A program made the position numbers and the translations under genes. The notes beneath the pieces are model-generated. The model was given only the letters and a program-made list of their open reading frames with translations, was not told where the DNA came from and did not search any database. This document shows positions 1 through 12,683 of a stretch of 50,093 nt of DNA, one piece after another. Source of the stretch: Rhodospirillales bacterium (GTDB lineage: Bacteria > Pseudomonadota > Alphaproteobacteria > Acetobacterales > Acetobacteraceae); NCBI GenBank assembly GCA_028869315.1, contig JAGWSV010000076.1, positions 1 through 50,093 on the forward strand, written 5' to 3'. Numbering within the stretch: the stretch's first letter is position 1; each line of letters begins with the position of its first letter.

Positions 1-1
1 C

Positions 2-1410
<1,409 letters not shown>

Positions 1411-1414
<4 letters not shown>

Positions 1415-3735
1415 ACCAGGTGCCGCCCCGCGCGGCGCTGACGGAGGCCACCGCGCCCCACCATCCGCACGCCGGGGCGCCCGGGCCGGGTGGCGCGGGC
1501 GCGCCCGGACCGGGTGGCGAGCCGGGGCCGGGTGGCGAGCCGGGCCGGGCGTGGGCGAGCCGCGTCGCCGATTTCCTGCTCGGCCGGGCGGTCACTATCG
1601 GCCTCGTCGTGCTGGCGGTGGCAACCGGCATCGCCACCTTTGCGATCCTCGCCCGCGGCGCGCCGTTCGCGGCGCGGTCCGGCGCCGGCGTCGGGCTCGT
1701 CCTGGCCAACCTGTCGGTGCTGCTGCTGCTTGGCCTCGTGCTGGCCGGGCGGCTCACCCGGGTGGTGACGGAGCGCCGGCGCGGCGCCGCCGGCTCGCGG
1801 CTGCATGTCCGGCTCGTGCTGCTGTACAGCGGGGTCGCGGTCGCGCCCTCCATCGTCGTGGCCGGCTTCGCCGTCGCGTTCTTCCATTTCGGCATCCAGG
1901 CCTGGTTCAACGATCCGGTGCGGACCGCCGTCACCGAGTCGCTGCAGGTCGCCCGCGGCTATCTGGAGGAGCATCGCGACAACATCCGCGCCGTCGCGCT
2001 GGAGATGGCGAACGACATCAACCGCTCCGGCCAGTTGCTGGCGATCGATCCGCGCGATTTCGCCCGCGCGCTCGCGCAGCAGGCGGCGCTGCGCGGCCTG
2101 ACCGAGGCGGTGATCTACGACGCGGCGTCCGAGCAGGTCGTCGCCTCGGCCGGATTGTTCGGCGGGCTGGGGGTGATCCCGCCGGCGCGCTGGGCGATTT
2201 CCCAGGCGTTGCGCGGCGACGTCGTGGTGCTCGATTCCTCCCACGGATCGGGCGTGCGCGCGGTGGTTTCGCTGAATTCGGCCCCGGCGCTGGTGCTGAT
2301 GATCGGCCGGCCGGTCGATCCGCAAATCCTGAACTACATGAAGCGCACCGAACAGGCGGTGGCGCAGTACAAGCGCCTCGACGCCAACCGCTCCTGGCTG
2401 CAGATCGCCTTTGCCTGGATCTTCGCGATGGTGGCGCTGCTCGTGCTGTCGGCGGCGGTGCTGATCGGGCTCGTGATGGCGAACCAGATCGCGCGGCCGA
2501 TCGGCCGGCTGATCAACGCCGCCGAGCGGGTGCGCGGCGGCGATCTCGCGGTACGGGTGCCCGAAAAGCCCACCAACGACGAAATCGCCGGCCTGTCGCG
2601 CGCGTTCAACCGCATGACCGGCCAGCTTGCCGCGCAGCGGGCCGAACTGATGGCCGCCTATCGCCAGATCGACGAACGGCGGCGCTTCACCGAAACCGTG
2701 CTCTCCGGGGTCTCGGCCGGGGTGATCGGCCTAGACCCGCAGGGGCGGATCGAGCTGCCGAACCGGATCGCGGACCTGCTGCTCGGCTTGGACCTGCTGG
2801 CCGCGACCGGCCAGCGGCTGGCCGACCTGGTGCCGGAGTTCGCGCCCCTGCTGACCCAGGCGCTCGCCGCGCCGGAGCGGGCGCACGTGGCCGAAATCGA
2901 GCTTGGCCCGCCGGCGCGCCGGCGGACCCTTCTCGTGCGCATCGGCGCCGACCTGTCGGGCGAGCGGGCGGAGGGCTTCGTCGTCACCTTCGACGACATC
3001 ACCGAGCTGCAGGCGGCGCAGCGCAAGGCGGCCTGGGCCGACGTGGCGCGGCGCATCGCCCATGAGATCAAGAACCCGCTGACCCCGATCCAGCTCGCCG
3101 CGGAGCGCCTCAAGCGCCGCTTCGGCCGGGAGATCACCTCCGATCCCGAGACCTTCGCGCAGTGTGCCGAGACGATCGTGCGCCATGTCGGCGATATCGG
3201 GCGCATGGTCGACGAGTTCTCGGCCTTCGCCCGCATGCCGCAACCGGTGATCAAGCCCGAGGATATCGGCCGCATTGCGCGCGAGGCGCTGGTGCTGCAG
3301 AAAACCGCGCGTCCCCAGATCGCGTGGCGCAGCGACATCCCCGAGCAGGGCCCGGTGGCGCCTTGCGACCGACGGATGCTGCGCCAGGCGCTGACCAACC
3401 TGCTCGCCAACGCCGCCGATGCGGTCGCGATGCGGCTCCGTGGCGAGGCCGAGGGGGCAGGGCGGATCGCGCTGGAGGTCGCCGCCGCGCCGGGCGAGGT
3501 CCGCCTGACCGTCACCGATGACGGGATCGGCCTGCCGCAGGAAGACCGCGGGCGGCTGACCGAGCCCTATGTCACGCACAAGCCCAAGGGGACCGGGCTC
3601 GGGCTCGCGATCGTCAAGAAGATCATGGAAGACCATGGCGGGCGGCTCGTGCTGGAGGACCGTGCGGATCAGCCCGGCGCGGTTGCAACTCTGATCCTGC
3701 CAATGGGCACGGGGGGAACCGCCGATGGCGCATGA
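1411..3735 (+). CDS. ntrY: Nitrogen regulation sensor histidine kinase NtrY
   Basis: This is a membrane histidine kinase that phosphorylates NtrX; in alphaproteobacteria the NtrYX pair links nitrogen and redox or envelope signals. At 774 aa it has the family's usual length. Several transmembrane helices occur in the first ~300 residues and flank a periplasmic or extracytoplasmic sensor. A HAMP segment ([16 protein letters not shown]) follows, then a PAS-like region near residues 430-530. The H-box is [16 protein letters not shown], and the ATP lid shows N box [11 protein letters not shown]1 DDGIGLP and G2 [11 protein letters not shown]. The start is GTG overlapping the ntrC stop. The ~45 residues before the first membrane helix are a Gly/Pro repeat (PGPGGE-like units) encoded by tandem DNA repeats, which is unusual for NtrY. 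Confidence 0.95.
1477..1555 (+). repeat. Imperfect GC-rich tandem repeat coding the NtrY N-terminus
   Basis: The core CCGGGTGGCG recurs at 1486, 1510 and 1528 inside 18-24 base units. It encodes Gly-Ala-Pro-Gly-Pro-Gly-Gly-type segments before the first membrane helix. All unit lengths are multiples of three, so copy changes keep the frame. Confidence 0.75.
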
Positions 3736-5128
3736 CGTCCTTGTTGTCGACGACGAGCCGGACATCCGCCTGCTGATCGAGGGAGTGCTGCGCGACGAAG
3801 GATACGAGACGAACGGCGCCGGTGATTCCGATGCCGCTCTGGCGGCGCTGCGTGCGCGCCGCCCCTCGCTCGTGATCCTCGACGTCTGGCTGCAGGGCTC
3901 CAAGCTCGACGGGCTCGGCATCCTGGCCACGCTGCACCGGGAGGAGCCGCAGGTGCCGGTGGTGATGATCTCCGGTCACGGCACGATCGAGATGGCGGTG
4001 CAGGCGATCCAGCAGGGCGCCTACGATTTCATCGAGAAGCCGTTCGAATCCGACCGCCTGCTGCTGGTGGTGCGCCGGGCGCTGGAGGCGGCGGCGCTGG
4101 CGCGGGAAAACGCGGAACTCCGTCTGCGCGCCGGCCCGGAGACCCAGCTCACCGGCACCAGCGCGGCCATCGCCGCGGTGCGGACCCAGGTCGAACGGGT
4201 GGCGCCGACCGGGTCGCGGGTGCTGATCCAGGGACCCGCCGGCGCCGGCAAGGAAGTCGCGGCGCGGATGATCCACGCCCGTTCCCGCCGCGCCGACGGT
4301 CCGTTCGTGGCGCTGAACTGCGCCACCCTGGCGCCGTCGCGGTTCGAGGAGGAGTTGTTCGGCGTCGAGGCCGGCCCCGACCCGATGGTGCAGCCGCGCC
4401 GTGCCGGCGTGCTGGAACGCGCGCATGGCGGGACCCTGCTGCTCGACGAAGTGTCCGACCTGCCGATGGAAACCCAGGGCAAGATCGTGCGGGTGCTGCA
4501 GGATCAGGCCTTCGAGCGGCTGGGCGGCTCGGCGCGGGTCCGGGTGGACGTGCGGGTGCTCGCCACGACCAATCGCGACCTGGCAAGCGAAATCGCCGCC
4601 GGGCGATTCCGCGAGGACCTCTATTACCGGCTTGCGGTCGTGCCGCTGCGGATGCCGGCGCTGCGGGAGCGGCGGGAGGATATCCCGGCGCTGGCGCTGC
4701 ATTTCATGGCGCGCTCGGCCGAAGCGTCCGGCATGGTGGCGCGGGCGTTGTCAGCCGATGCGATGACCGCGCTGCAAGCCAATGATTGGCCAGGAAACGT
4801 GCGCCAGTTGCGCAACCTGATCGACTGGCTGCTGATCATGGCGCCGGGCGGCGCGGCCGATCCGATCCGGCCCGACATGCTGCCGCCGGAGCTTGCCGCC
4901 GGCGCCCCGGCGCTGCTCGCCACCGACCCCGACGCCGACGTGATGGGGCTGCCGCTGCGCGAGGCGCGCGACCTGTTCGAGAGCAAGTATCTGCACGCCC
5001 AGTTGCTGCGCTTCGGCGGCAATATCAGCCGCACCGCCCAGTTCGTCGGCATGGAGCGCAGCGCCCTGCACCGCAAGCTGAAGCAGCTCGGGGTCCACTC
5101 GGACGAACGCGAGCGGGTCGGCGGCTGA
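3725..5128 (+). CDS. ntrX: Response regulator NtrX
   Basis: This is the response regulator partner of NtrY, 467 aa. The N-terminal receiver begins VLVVDDEPDIR and carries the phospho-Asp in VILDVW and the Lys in EKPFE. The central AAA domain has Walker A GPAGAGKE and Walker B LLLDEVSD, and the C-terminal Fis-like helix-turn-helix is ISRTAQFVGMERSALHRKL. The region where NtrC has GAFTGA instead reads EELFGVEAGPDPMVQ, so the sigma-54 contact loop is missing. That is a known trait of many alphaproteobacterial NtrX proteins and suggests sigma-54-independent regulation. The ATG overlaps the end of ntrY by 11 bases. In many relatives trkA or hfq follows; here a GGT-family lipoprotein does. Confidence 0.95.
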   Translation: MAHDVLVVDDEPDIRLLIEGVLRDEGYETNGAGDSDAALAALRARRPSLVILDVWLQGSKLDGLGILATLHREEPQVPVVMISGHGTIEMAVQAIQQGAYDFIEKPFESDRLLLVVRRALEAAALARENAELRLRAGPETQLTGTSAAIAAVRTQVERVAPTGSRVLIQGPAGAGKEVAARMIHARSRRADGPFVALNCATLAPSRFEEELFGVEAGPDPMVQPRRAGVLERAHGGTLLLDEVSDLPMETQGKIVRVLQDQAFERLGGSARVRVDVRVLATTNRDLASEIAAGRFREDLYYRLAVVPLRMPALRERREDIPALALHFMARSAEASGMVARALSADAMTALQANDWPGNVRQLRNLIDWLLIMAPGGAADPIRPDMLPPELAAGAPALLATDPDADVMGLPLREARDLFESKYLHAQLLRFGGNISRTAQFVGMERSALHRKLKQLGVHSDERERVGG

Positions 5129-5337
5129 GGCCCCGCGCCCCAAGGGCCGGCGCGGCCTGGACCCGACGCCGGAGGCCGCGCGCCGGCTTGCGGCCCCGGC
5201 CGCAGGCGTGGCGGCGATCGCGATTTTCCCGCCGGCCGTTGCCGCCCTGACGGAAGCCGTCTATGGGTCCCCCACCCCCGACACGCACAAGGAATCAGGC
5301 CGCTTTGGCACATCGACCCGGATCCAGGCTGGCCGTG

Positions 5338-6834
5338 ATGAAGCGCGCTGCGCACCAGGCCGGCGCGCTCCTGCTGTCCGTGCTGGTCACGTCCTGCGGT
5401 GCCTCCCCGCCGCATGCGCCCGCGGCCGCTGCCGGCCCGGCGGCCGGTGCCGCGGCGAGTGCCCCCCGCGTCGTCAGTGCGGCGAAGGGTTTCGGCGGGA
5501 TGGTGGTGGCGCCCGAGCCCAACGCGGCGCAGGTCGGCCAGCAAATCCTCGCGGCCGGCGGCGACGCGGCGGATGCCGCGGTGGCCATGGGCTTTGCGCT
5601 CTCGGTGACCTTGCCGTCCCGGGCCGGGCTCGGTGCCGCCGGCGCCTGCCTGGCTTTCGAGGCCGGCGCCAAAGCCGCGAACGGCGGCACGCCGCGGGCG
5701 ATCCTGTTCACCCCCCAGGCTGCGGCGGTTCCGCCTTCCGCCGCCGCCGCCGATCGGCCGGCTGCCCTGCCGTTGCTGCCGCGCGGCCTTTATCTGCTGC
5801 ACCACATCTACGGGCACCTGCCGTTCGAGCAGCTGGTCGCGCCGGCGGCGGAGATGGCCCGGGCCGGGGTGCCGGCGTCCCGTCCCCTGGTGCGCGATCT
5901 CGACGTCGTGGCGCAGCCGCTGTTCGCCGATCCCGGAGCGCAGGCGGTGTTCGCGCCGGGCGGCCGCCGGCTGACGGTCGGCACCGTGCTCCGCCAGCCG
6001 GAACTGGCGGCGGTGCTGGCCCGGATCAAGCTCGCCGGCGTGGGGGATTTCTATCAGGGTGAACTGGCCAGGCTGATCGTCCAGGGTTCGGCTGCGGCCG
6101 GTGGGCCGATCGGCGAGCAGGCGCTGCGCCAGGCGCTGGCGTCGGTGGCAGCCCCGCTGGTGCTGCCGTACGGCACGGATCGCGTGGCTTTCCTGCCGCC
6201 GCCGGCTGATGGCGGCCTCGCCGCCGCCGCGGCCTTCGAGACCTTGGCGCAGCATCCCGCGGCGGTGCAGCAGGCCGCGGCCCGCGCGCTGGCGGTGGCC
6301 GCGGCGTGGCGGAACGGCGGCGGCTCGGCCGCGGCCTTGCTGCATGCCACCCCGCCCGCCGCTTCGCTGCCGCCGCTGCCGGCTTCGGCGACCTTCCTGG
6401 CCGTCGATCGCACCGGCGGCGCCGTGATCTGCGCCACCACGATGGACAATCTGTTCGGCACCGGGCGGATGGTGCCGGGGCTGGGCTTCCTGCTCGCCGC
6501 CTCGCCGGCGCGGACGCCGCCGCCGCTGCTGGCCGCGGCGCTGGCCTGGAACCCGAGGGCCCGCGCCTTCCGTGCCGCGGTGGGCGGCGCCGGCCAGGAT
6601 GGCGCGGCGCTGGCGGCGGCGGTCGCGATGGCGAACACGCTGCGCACGGGGCAAGCGATGCCGGTCACGGTGCCGGAGCCCGGGCGGGCCAACGTGATCG
6701 CCTGCTCCCGCTACCTGCCGGGGGGCGGCGGTCGTTGTGCCGCCATCGCCGACCCGCGCGGCTTGGGGATGGCGGCGGGGGCCATCCCGCCGCCACCGCA
6801 GAATTCAGAAGTTCATCCCATAATAATCAGATAG
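5338..6834 (+). CDS. Gamma-glutamyltransferase-family lipoprotein, probably divergent
   Basis: The chosen ATG (codon 26 of the listed ORF) gives a clear lipoprotein signal: MKRA, a hydrophobic stretch, then the lipobox LVTSC. The mature protein (498 aa before processing) resembles gamma-glutamyltranspeptidases. Near the N-terminus it has GMVVAPEPNAAQVGQQILAAGG and the DAADAAVAMGFAL segment. Near residue 350 it has the region around the processing site, ATFLAVDRTGGAVICATT, then NLFGTGRMVPGLGFLL. In true GGTs the self-processing Thr begins a TTH(F/Y) motif; here the aligned residues read SATF, so the nucleophile looks replaced by Ser or lost. It would sit in the periplasm, anchored to a membrane. 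It follows ntrX by 209 bases on the same strand, and I see no terminator between them. Family is likely; enzymatic activity is doubtful. Confidence 0.72.
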   Translation: MKRAAHQAGALLLSVLVTSCGASPPHAPAAAAGPAAGAAASAPRVVSAAKGFGGMVVAPEPNAAQVGQQILAAGGDAADAAVAMGFALSVTLPSRAGLGAAGACLAFEAGAKAANGGTPRAILFTPQAAAVPPSAAAADRPAALPLLPRGLYLLHHIYGHLPFEQLVAPAAEMARAGVPASRPLVRDLDVVAQPLFADPGAQAVFAPGGRRLTVGTVLRQPELAAVLARIKLAGVGDFYQGELARLIVQGSAAAGGPIGEQALRQALASVAAPLVLPYGTDRVAFLPPPADGGLAAAAAFETLAQHPAAVQQAAARALAVAAAWRNGGGSAAALLHATPPAASLPPLPASATFLAVDRTGGAVICATTMDNLFGTGRMVPGLGFLLAASPARTPPPLLAAALAWNPRARAFRAAVGGAGQDGAALAAAVAMANTLRTGQAMPVTVPEPGRANVIACSRYLPGGGGRCAAIADPRGLGMAAGAIPPPPQNSEVHPIIIR

Positions 6835-7028
6835 AACGCGTCGCTCAGGTTTCGTTCGAGGATCGTCGGCTCGATCGGCGGTGCCGAGCGGGAACTGGGG
6901 CTTCGTTTTGTTCGGCATCTTTGTCGGCGTGCCGACGCGCTTATTGGCCGACGATGCCTTGTCGCCGCGCACGACCAGCGTCGTGCCGGATCGCGCAAGG
7001 TCGCGCCAAGGGACGATGGCCGCAGCCT

Positions 7029-7058
7029 CTTGACGCCGCCAGCCAGATTTCCCACTTC
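7029..7058 (+). promoter_or_regulatory. Candidate RpoH (sigma-32) promoter for the Hsp20 gene
   Basis: CTTGACG (7029-7035) and CCCACTTC (7051-7058) are separated by 15 bases. They resemble the heat-shock sigma consensus of a CTTGAA-type -35 and a CCCCAT-type -10 element. Transcription would begin near 7065, about 98 bases before the start codon. The position fits, but the -10 match is imperfect. Confidence 0.4.
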
Positions 7059-7136
7059 GATTTCTGTCCGGAATGCCCGATCGGGGTTCCGGGGTCTTGG
7101 TTGCGGGGCCGGCCCGTCCGGGCGGTCCATCCTATG

Positions 7137-7159
7137 AACCTTGCTCATTCCTGGAGGTT
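7137..7159 (+). promoter_or_regulatory. Candidate ROSE-like RNA thermometer at the Hsp20 ribosome-binding site
   Basis: AACCT (7137-7141) can pair with AGGTT (7155-7159), which includes the 3' part of the Shine-Dalgarno GGAGG (7153-7157). The 5' arm runs into TTGCTC, and U(U/C)GCU is the hallmark of ROSE elements that pair imperfectly with the ribosome-binding site. A further GC-rich hairpin (around GGCCCGTCCGGGC) lies upstream. ROSE elements are typical of alphaproteobacterial small heat-shock genes; this assignment is by eye. Confidence 0.35.
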
Positions 7160-7162
7160 TCC

Positions 7163-7639
7163 ATGACCACCATCGATTTTGCGCCCCTGTTCCGCACCGC
7201 GATCGGCTTCGACCGTCTCGCCCGGCTGATGGACACCGCCGCCGCCTCGGCCGAGGCCACCGGCTACCCGCCCTACAACATCGAGAAGCTTGGCGATGAA
7301 AGCTACCGCCTGACCATGGCGGTCGCCGGGTTCCGTCCGGACGATATCGAGCTCGTGGTGAAGGAGAACACGCTCACCGTGTCCGGCCGCGTGGCGCAGG
7401 ACGGCAGCCAGGCCGAGATGCTCTATCGGGGCATCGCCGGCCGGGCGTTCGAGCGGCGCTTCGTGCTCGCCGACCACATCGTGGTCGAGGGCGCGGACCT
7501 GCAGAACGGCCTGCTGCATGTCGGCCTCAAGCGCGTCGTGCCGGAGTCGCTGAAGCCGCGCCGCATCCCGGTCGGCGGGGCCGCACCGGCCTCCGGGCAG
7601 ATCGCCAACGATCCGGCGGCGGGCGTCCGCGCAGCCTGA
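7163..7639 (+). CDS. Small heat-shock protein, Hsp20/alpha-crystallin family
   Basis: This is a 158 aa ATP-independent holdase chaperone of the IbpA/HspA class in the cytoplasm. The N-terminal DFAPLFRTAIGFDRLARLM and the YPPYNIEK segment are characteristic of the class. The alpha-crystallin domain follows (YRLTMAVAGFRPDDIELVVKEN, then the GIAGRAFERRFVLADHI block). The tail has VPESLKPRRIPV, which carries the usual I-x-I/V-like anchor. The ATG at 7163, not the upstream start in the ORF track, is chosen because a GGAGG sits 5 bases before it and the protein then starts like the family. A strong terminator follows at 7678. Confidence 0.94.
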   Translation: MTTIDFAPLFRTAIGFDRLARLMDTAAASAEATGYPPYNIEKLGDESYRLTMAVAGFRPDDIELVVKENTLTVSGRVAQDGSQAEMLYRGIAGRAFERRFVLADHIVVEGADLQNGLLHVGLKRVVPESLKPRRIPVGGAAPASGQIANDPAAGVRAA

Positions 7640-7677
7640 CCGCGGCGGGGCTTTCCCGCGCGCGGAGCACGATCGAA

Positions 7678-7705
7678 GGGGCCGGCGTCGTCCGGCCCCT
7701 TTTTT
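7678..7705 (+). terminator. Rho-independent terminator after the Hsp20 gene
   Basis: GGGGCCGG (7678-7685) pairs perfectly with CCGGCCCC (7692-7699) across a 6-base loop and is followed by six T residues. Confidence 0.92.
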
Positions 7706-7892
7706 GCTTGGAGCCTGCTTTGCCTGGCGCCTGATGTTCCGGCCCGTGGTGGTTCAGGCCGCGGGCGCGTGCCGCAACGGGGCCGGTCGCGGCGCGGCGG
7801 GCTTTCGTCGCCTGCCGGTTCCTGCCAGACTTTCCCCCGCCAGCACCGCGTTCCGGGCGACCGGAGCCGGCGGCGCCGCCTGGGGGGAAGCC

Positions 7893-8696
7893 ATGACCGA
7901 TCTGCCGACCTACGAGCTCTTTGCCATCCGCTACGCCACGCGCGACGCCCGCCGCGCCGATCATTTCATCGGCGGGGACCCGCATGACGGGCCGATGCCG
8001 ATGGATTACTTCGTCTGGGTGGCGAAGGGCGCCGGCCGGGCGGTGGTGATCGACGCCGGCTTCACCGAGCCGGTGGCGAAGAAGCGCGGACGCACCTTCC
8101 TGCGCTGCCCGGTGGAGGCGCTGGCCCTGGTCGGGGTCGATCCGGCCGAGGTGAAGGACGTGGTGCTGACCCATCTGCACTACGACCACGTCGGCAATTT
8201 CGACCGCTTCCCGAACGCCGAGTTCCATCTGCAGGAACCCGAACTGCACTACGCAGTCGGGCGCTACATGCGCTACGCCAAGCTGGCGCACTCCTTCGAG
8301 GTCGACGACGTGGTCGGCATCGTGCGGATGAACTACGCGCGGCGGGTGCGGCTCTATAACGGTCCGCAGGAGCTGGCGCCCGGCATCACCCTGCATCCCG
8401 CGCCGGGCCATTCCGCCGGGCTGCAGTTCCTGCGCGTGCACACCGCGCGCGGCTGGGTCGTCGTCGCCTCCGACGTGACTCATTATTATGAGCATATAGA
8501 AACGGAGCGGGTGTTCACCACCGCGCTTCATATCGGCCAGATGCTGGAAGGCTACGAACTGCTGCGCCAGGCGGCGCCGACGCCAGCGCACATCGTTCCC
8601 GGCCACGATCCGGAGGTGATGCGCCGCTACCCGGCGCCGACGCCGGAGCTGGAAGGGATCGTCGTGCGGCTGGACGTGCCGCCACGGCCGTAGCCG
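7893..8696 (+). CDS. Metallo-beta-lactamase-fold hydrolase, N-acyl homoserine lactonase family
   Basis: This 267 aa dizinc hydrolase resembles AHL lactonases (AiiA/AttM type), which open the lactone ring of quorum-sensing signals. The metal ligands are all visible: THLHYDHVGN (HxHxDH) near residue 90, PGHSAG, the bridging Asp in ASDVTHYYEH, and a final His in VPGHDP. The start is the ATG at 7893, preceded by GGGGGGAAG. Codons upstream in the track ORF overlap the Hsp20 terminator and are rejected. No signal peptide is seen, so it is cytoplasmic. Substrate is inferred from family only; related enzymes act on other lactones or esters. No luxI or luxR homologue is in the window. Confidence 0.85.
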
Positions 8697-8719
8697 CCCC
8701 GGCGCCGGGCACGGCACCG

Positions 8720-9733
8720 CTACCGGCCGGGCACGCCCGAGGTGGTGGAATACTCGAAATGCAGCGCCTGGCCGGGGCGCACGAGCGGGAAGATGGCGTG
8801 CGCCGCCATCGCCGCCTCGCTGAAGCCCTGCAGGATGAGCTTCAGCTTGCCCGGATAGGTGGCGACGTCGCCGATCGCGAAGACGCCCCGGACGCTGGTT
8901 TCGCAGCTCGCCGGATCGATACGGACCCGATGCTGGTCGAGCGCCACGCCCCACTCCGCGATCGGCCCCAGCTCGGCGGCGAGACCGAAGAAGGCAAGCA
9001 GCACGTCGGCGGGAAGCCGGCGCGCCTCGCCGGCCAGGGTCGCGACCTCGACGGCGGCAAGCTGCCCGTCCGTCCCATGCAGCGCGGCGAGCTGGTAGGG
9101 AATGACAAGCTCGAGCTCGCCGCGCGCGGCGGCGGCCTCCAGCGCCGCGGCGCTCTCCGGCGCGGCGCGGAAACGCGGGCGTCGGTGCACCACCGAGACC
9201 TGGGCGATGTCGCGCAGGGCGAGCGCCCAGTCGACGGCGGAATCGCCGCCGCCGGCGATCACCACCCGCTTGCCGCGCAGCGCCTCCCGTCCGCGCACGA
9301 AGTAGCGCACTGCGCCGGTCGCCTCGAAGGCGTCCAGCCCGGAGATCGGCGGCCGGTTGGGGCCGAAGGCGCCGGCGCCGGCGGCGATGATCACCGCGCG
9401 GGCGAGCACCTCCGTGCCCTGGTCGGTGCGCAGGCGGAAGGCGCCCGCCGCGCCCTCCAGCGCCACCACGCGCTGGCCGAGCAGCCGCGGCGCGGCGAAC
9501 GGTGCGATCTGGCGTTCCAGCGCCTCGATCAGGTCGCCGGCGTCGATCGCCGGATGGGCCGGGATGTCGTAGATCGGCTTTTCCGGATAGAGCGCCGCGC
9601 ATTGTCCGCCCGGCTCGGCCAGCGCATCGATCAGCACCGACGACAGTTTGAGCATGCCGAGCTCGAACACGGCGAACAGCCCGGCGGGGCCGGCGCCGAT
9701 GATGGCGACATCGGTTTCAAGCGGTGCGGTCAT
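8720..9733 (-). CDS. Ferredoxin--NADP+ reductase, thioredoxin-reductase-like type
   Basis: This is a 337 aa flavoprotein. The FAD-binding motif is IIGAGPAGLFAVFELG at the N-terminus, followed by GGQCAALYPEKPIYDIPAHP, which typifies the bacterial TrxR-like FNRs. The NADP motif is VVIAGGGDSAVDWALAL in the middle, and the C-terminal FAD contact is IGDVATYPGKLKLILQGFSEA. The CxxC redox pair of real thioredoxin reductases is absent, which supports FNR over TrxR. It would shuttle electrons between NADPH and ferredoxin or flavodoxin in the cytoplasm. It is convergent with the lactonase gene. The ATG at 9731-9733 is the natural family start. Confidence 0.9.
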   Translation of the reverse strand: MTAPLETDVAIIGAGPAGLFAVFELGMLKLSSVLIDALAEPGGQCAALYPEKPIYDIPAHPAIDAGDLIEALERQIAPFAAPRLLGQRVVALEGAAGAFRLRTDQGTEVLARAVIIAAGAGAFGPNRPPISGLDAFEATGAVRYFVRGREALRGKRVVIAGGGDSAVDWALALRDIAQVSVVHRRPRFRAAPESAAALEAAAARGELELVIPYQLAALHGTDGQLAAVEVATLAGEARRLPADVLLAFFGLAAELGPIAEWGVALDQHRVRIDPASCETSVRGVFAIGDVATYPGKLKLILQGFSEAAMAAHAIFPLVRPGQALHFEYSTTSGVPGR

Positions 9734-9827
9734 GCAGGCTCCGGTTCGGCGGGGCGGAAGCGGACGGTTCTACCCATGCGGCGCCAGGGTGGCAAAAGGG
9801 CTCCGGCGGTCGCGTCCGGCGCCGGCC

Positions 9828-10052
9828 TCAGCCCGGCGCGGCCCCGGCCAGCCACCAGCGCCGCACCGCCACCAGCGACCAGACCGCCTCCACCAGGCCG
9901 AACGGCCAGGCGCCCTGGAGGAATCCGTAGATCGAGCCAAGCACGCAGGCGCCGGCGAAGGCGAGGATGAACCAGGGGCTGCGGCGTTCGAGCGCGTAGC
10001 ACACCAGCATCGCGGTGACCGCGAACAGGCCGAACAGGGTAAGCGGATCCAT
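9828..10052 (-). CDS. Small hypothetical membrane protein (74 aa)
   Basis: The start at the internal ATG (10052) gives MDPLTLFGLFAVTAMLVCYALE. Two or three hydrophobic helices follow (residues ~3-20, 25-42 and 45-60), with a Trp-rich tail. I do not recognise a named family. It lies between the FNR gene and parE on the same strand, and the hydrophobic pattern and plausible composition argue for a real gene. It is probably an inner-membrane protein. Confidence 0.65.
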   Translation of the reverse strand: MDPLTLFGLFAVTAMLVCYALERRSPWFILAFAGACVLGSIYGFLQGAWPFGLVEAVWSLVAVRRWWLAGAAPG

Positions 10053-10126
10053 GCCAGGCCCTTGGATCGGGGTCCGCCCGTGCATCGGGCGCAGGCTCTC
10101 CGGGCGGCGCTATAAGCCGGGCGCCG

Positions 10127-12683
<2,557 letters not shown>

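Larger units (their letters stand above)
6835..7162. other. Intergenic region upstream of the Hsp20 gene
   Basis: This gap has lower GC than its neighbours. It contains a candidate heat-shock promoter and a long 5' leader (annotated separately). Open frames exist on both strands, including a start-less minus frame ending YYGMNF at 6805. None has a convincing start, and I recognise none of them. Confidence 0.5.

Noticed and set aside
4624-6654. 676-codon minus frame
   Set aside because: It is antisense to ntrX and the GGT-like gene, with low-complexity Arg/Gly/Gln content.
6805-7060. Minus-strand open frame ending YYGMNF, suspected remnant of a mobile element
   Set aside because: It has no start codon in a sensible place, no recognisable domain and no inverted repeats or target duplication around it.
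7527-9602. 691-codon minus frame
   Set aside because: It runs across the Hsp20 tail, the lactonase and the reductase in another frame and is Arg/Gly/Ala-rich without a domain.
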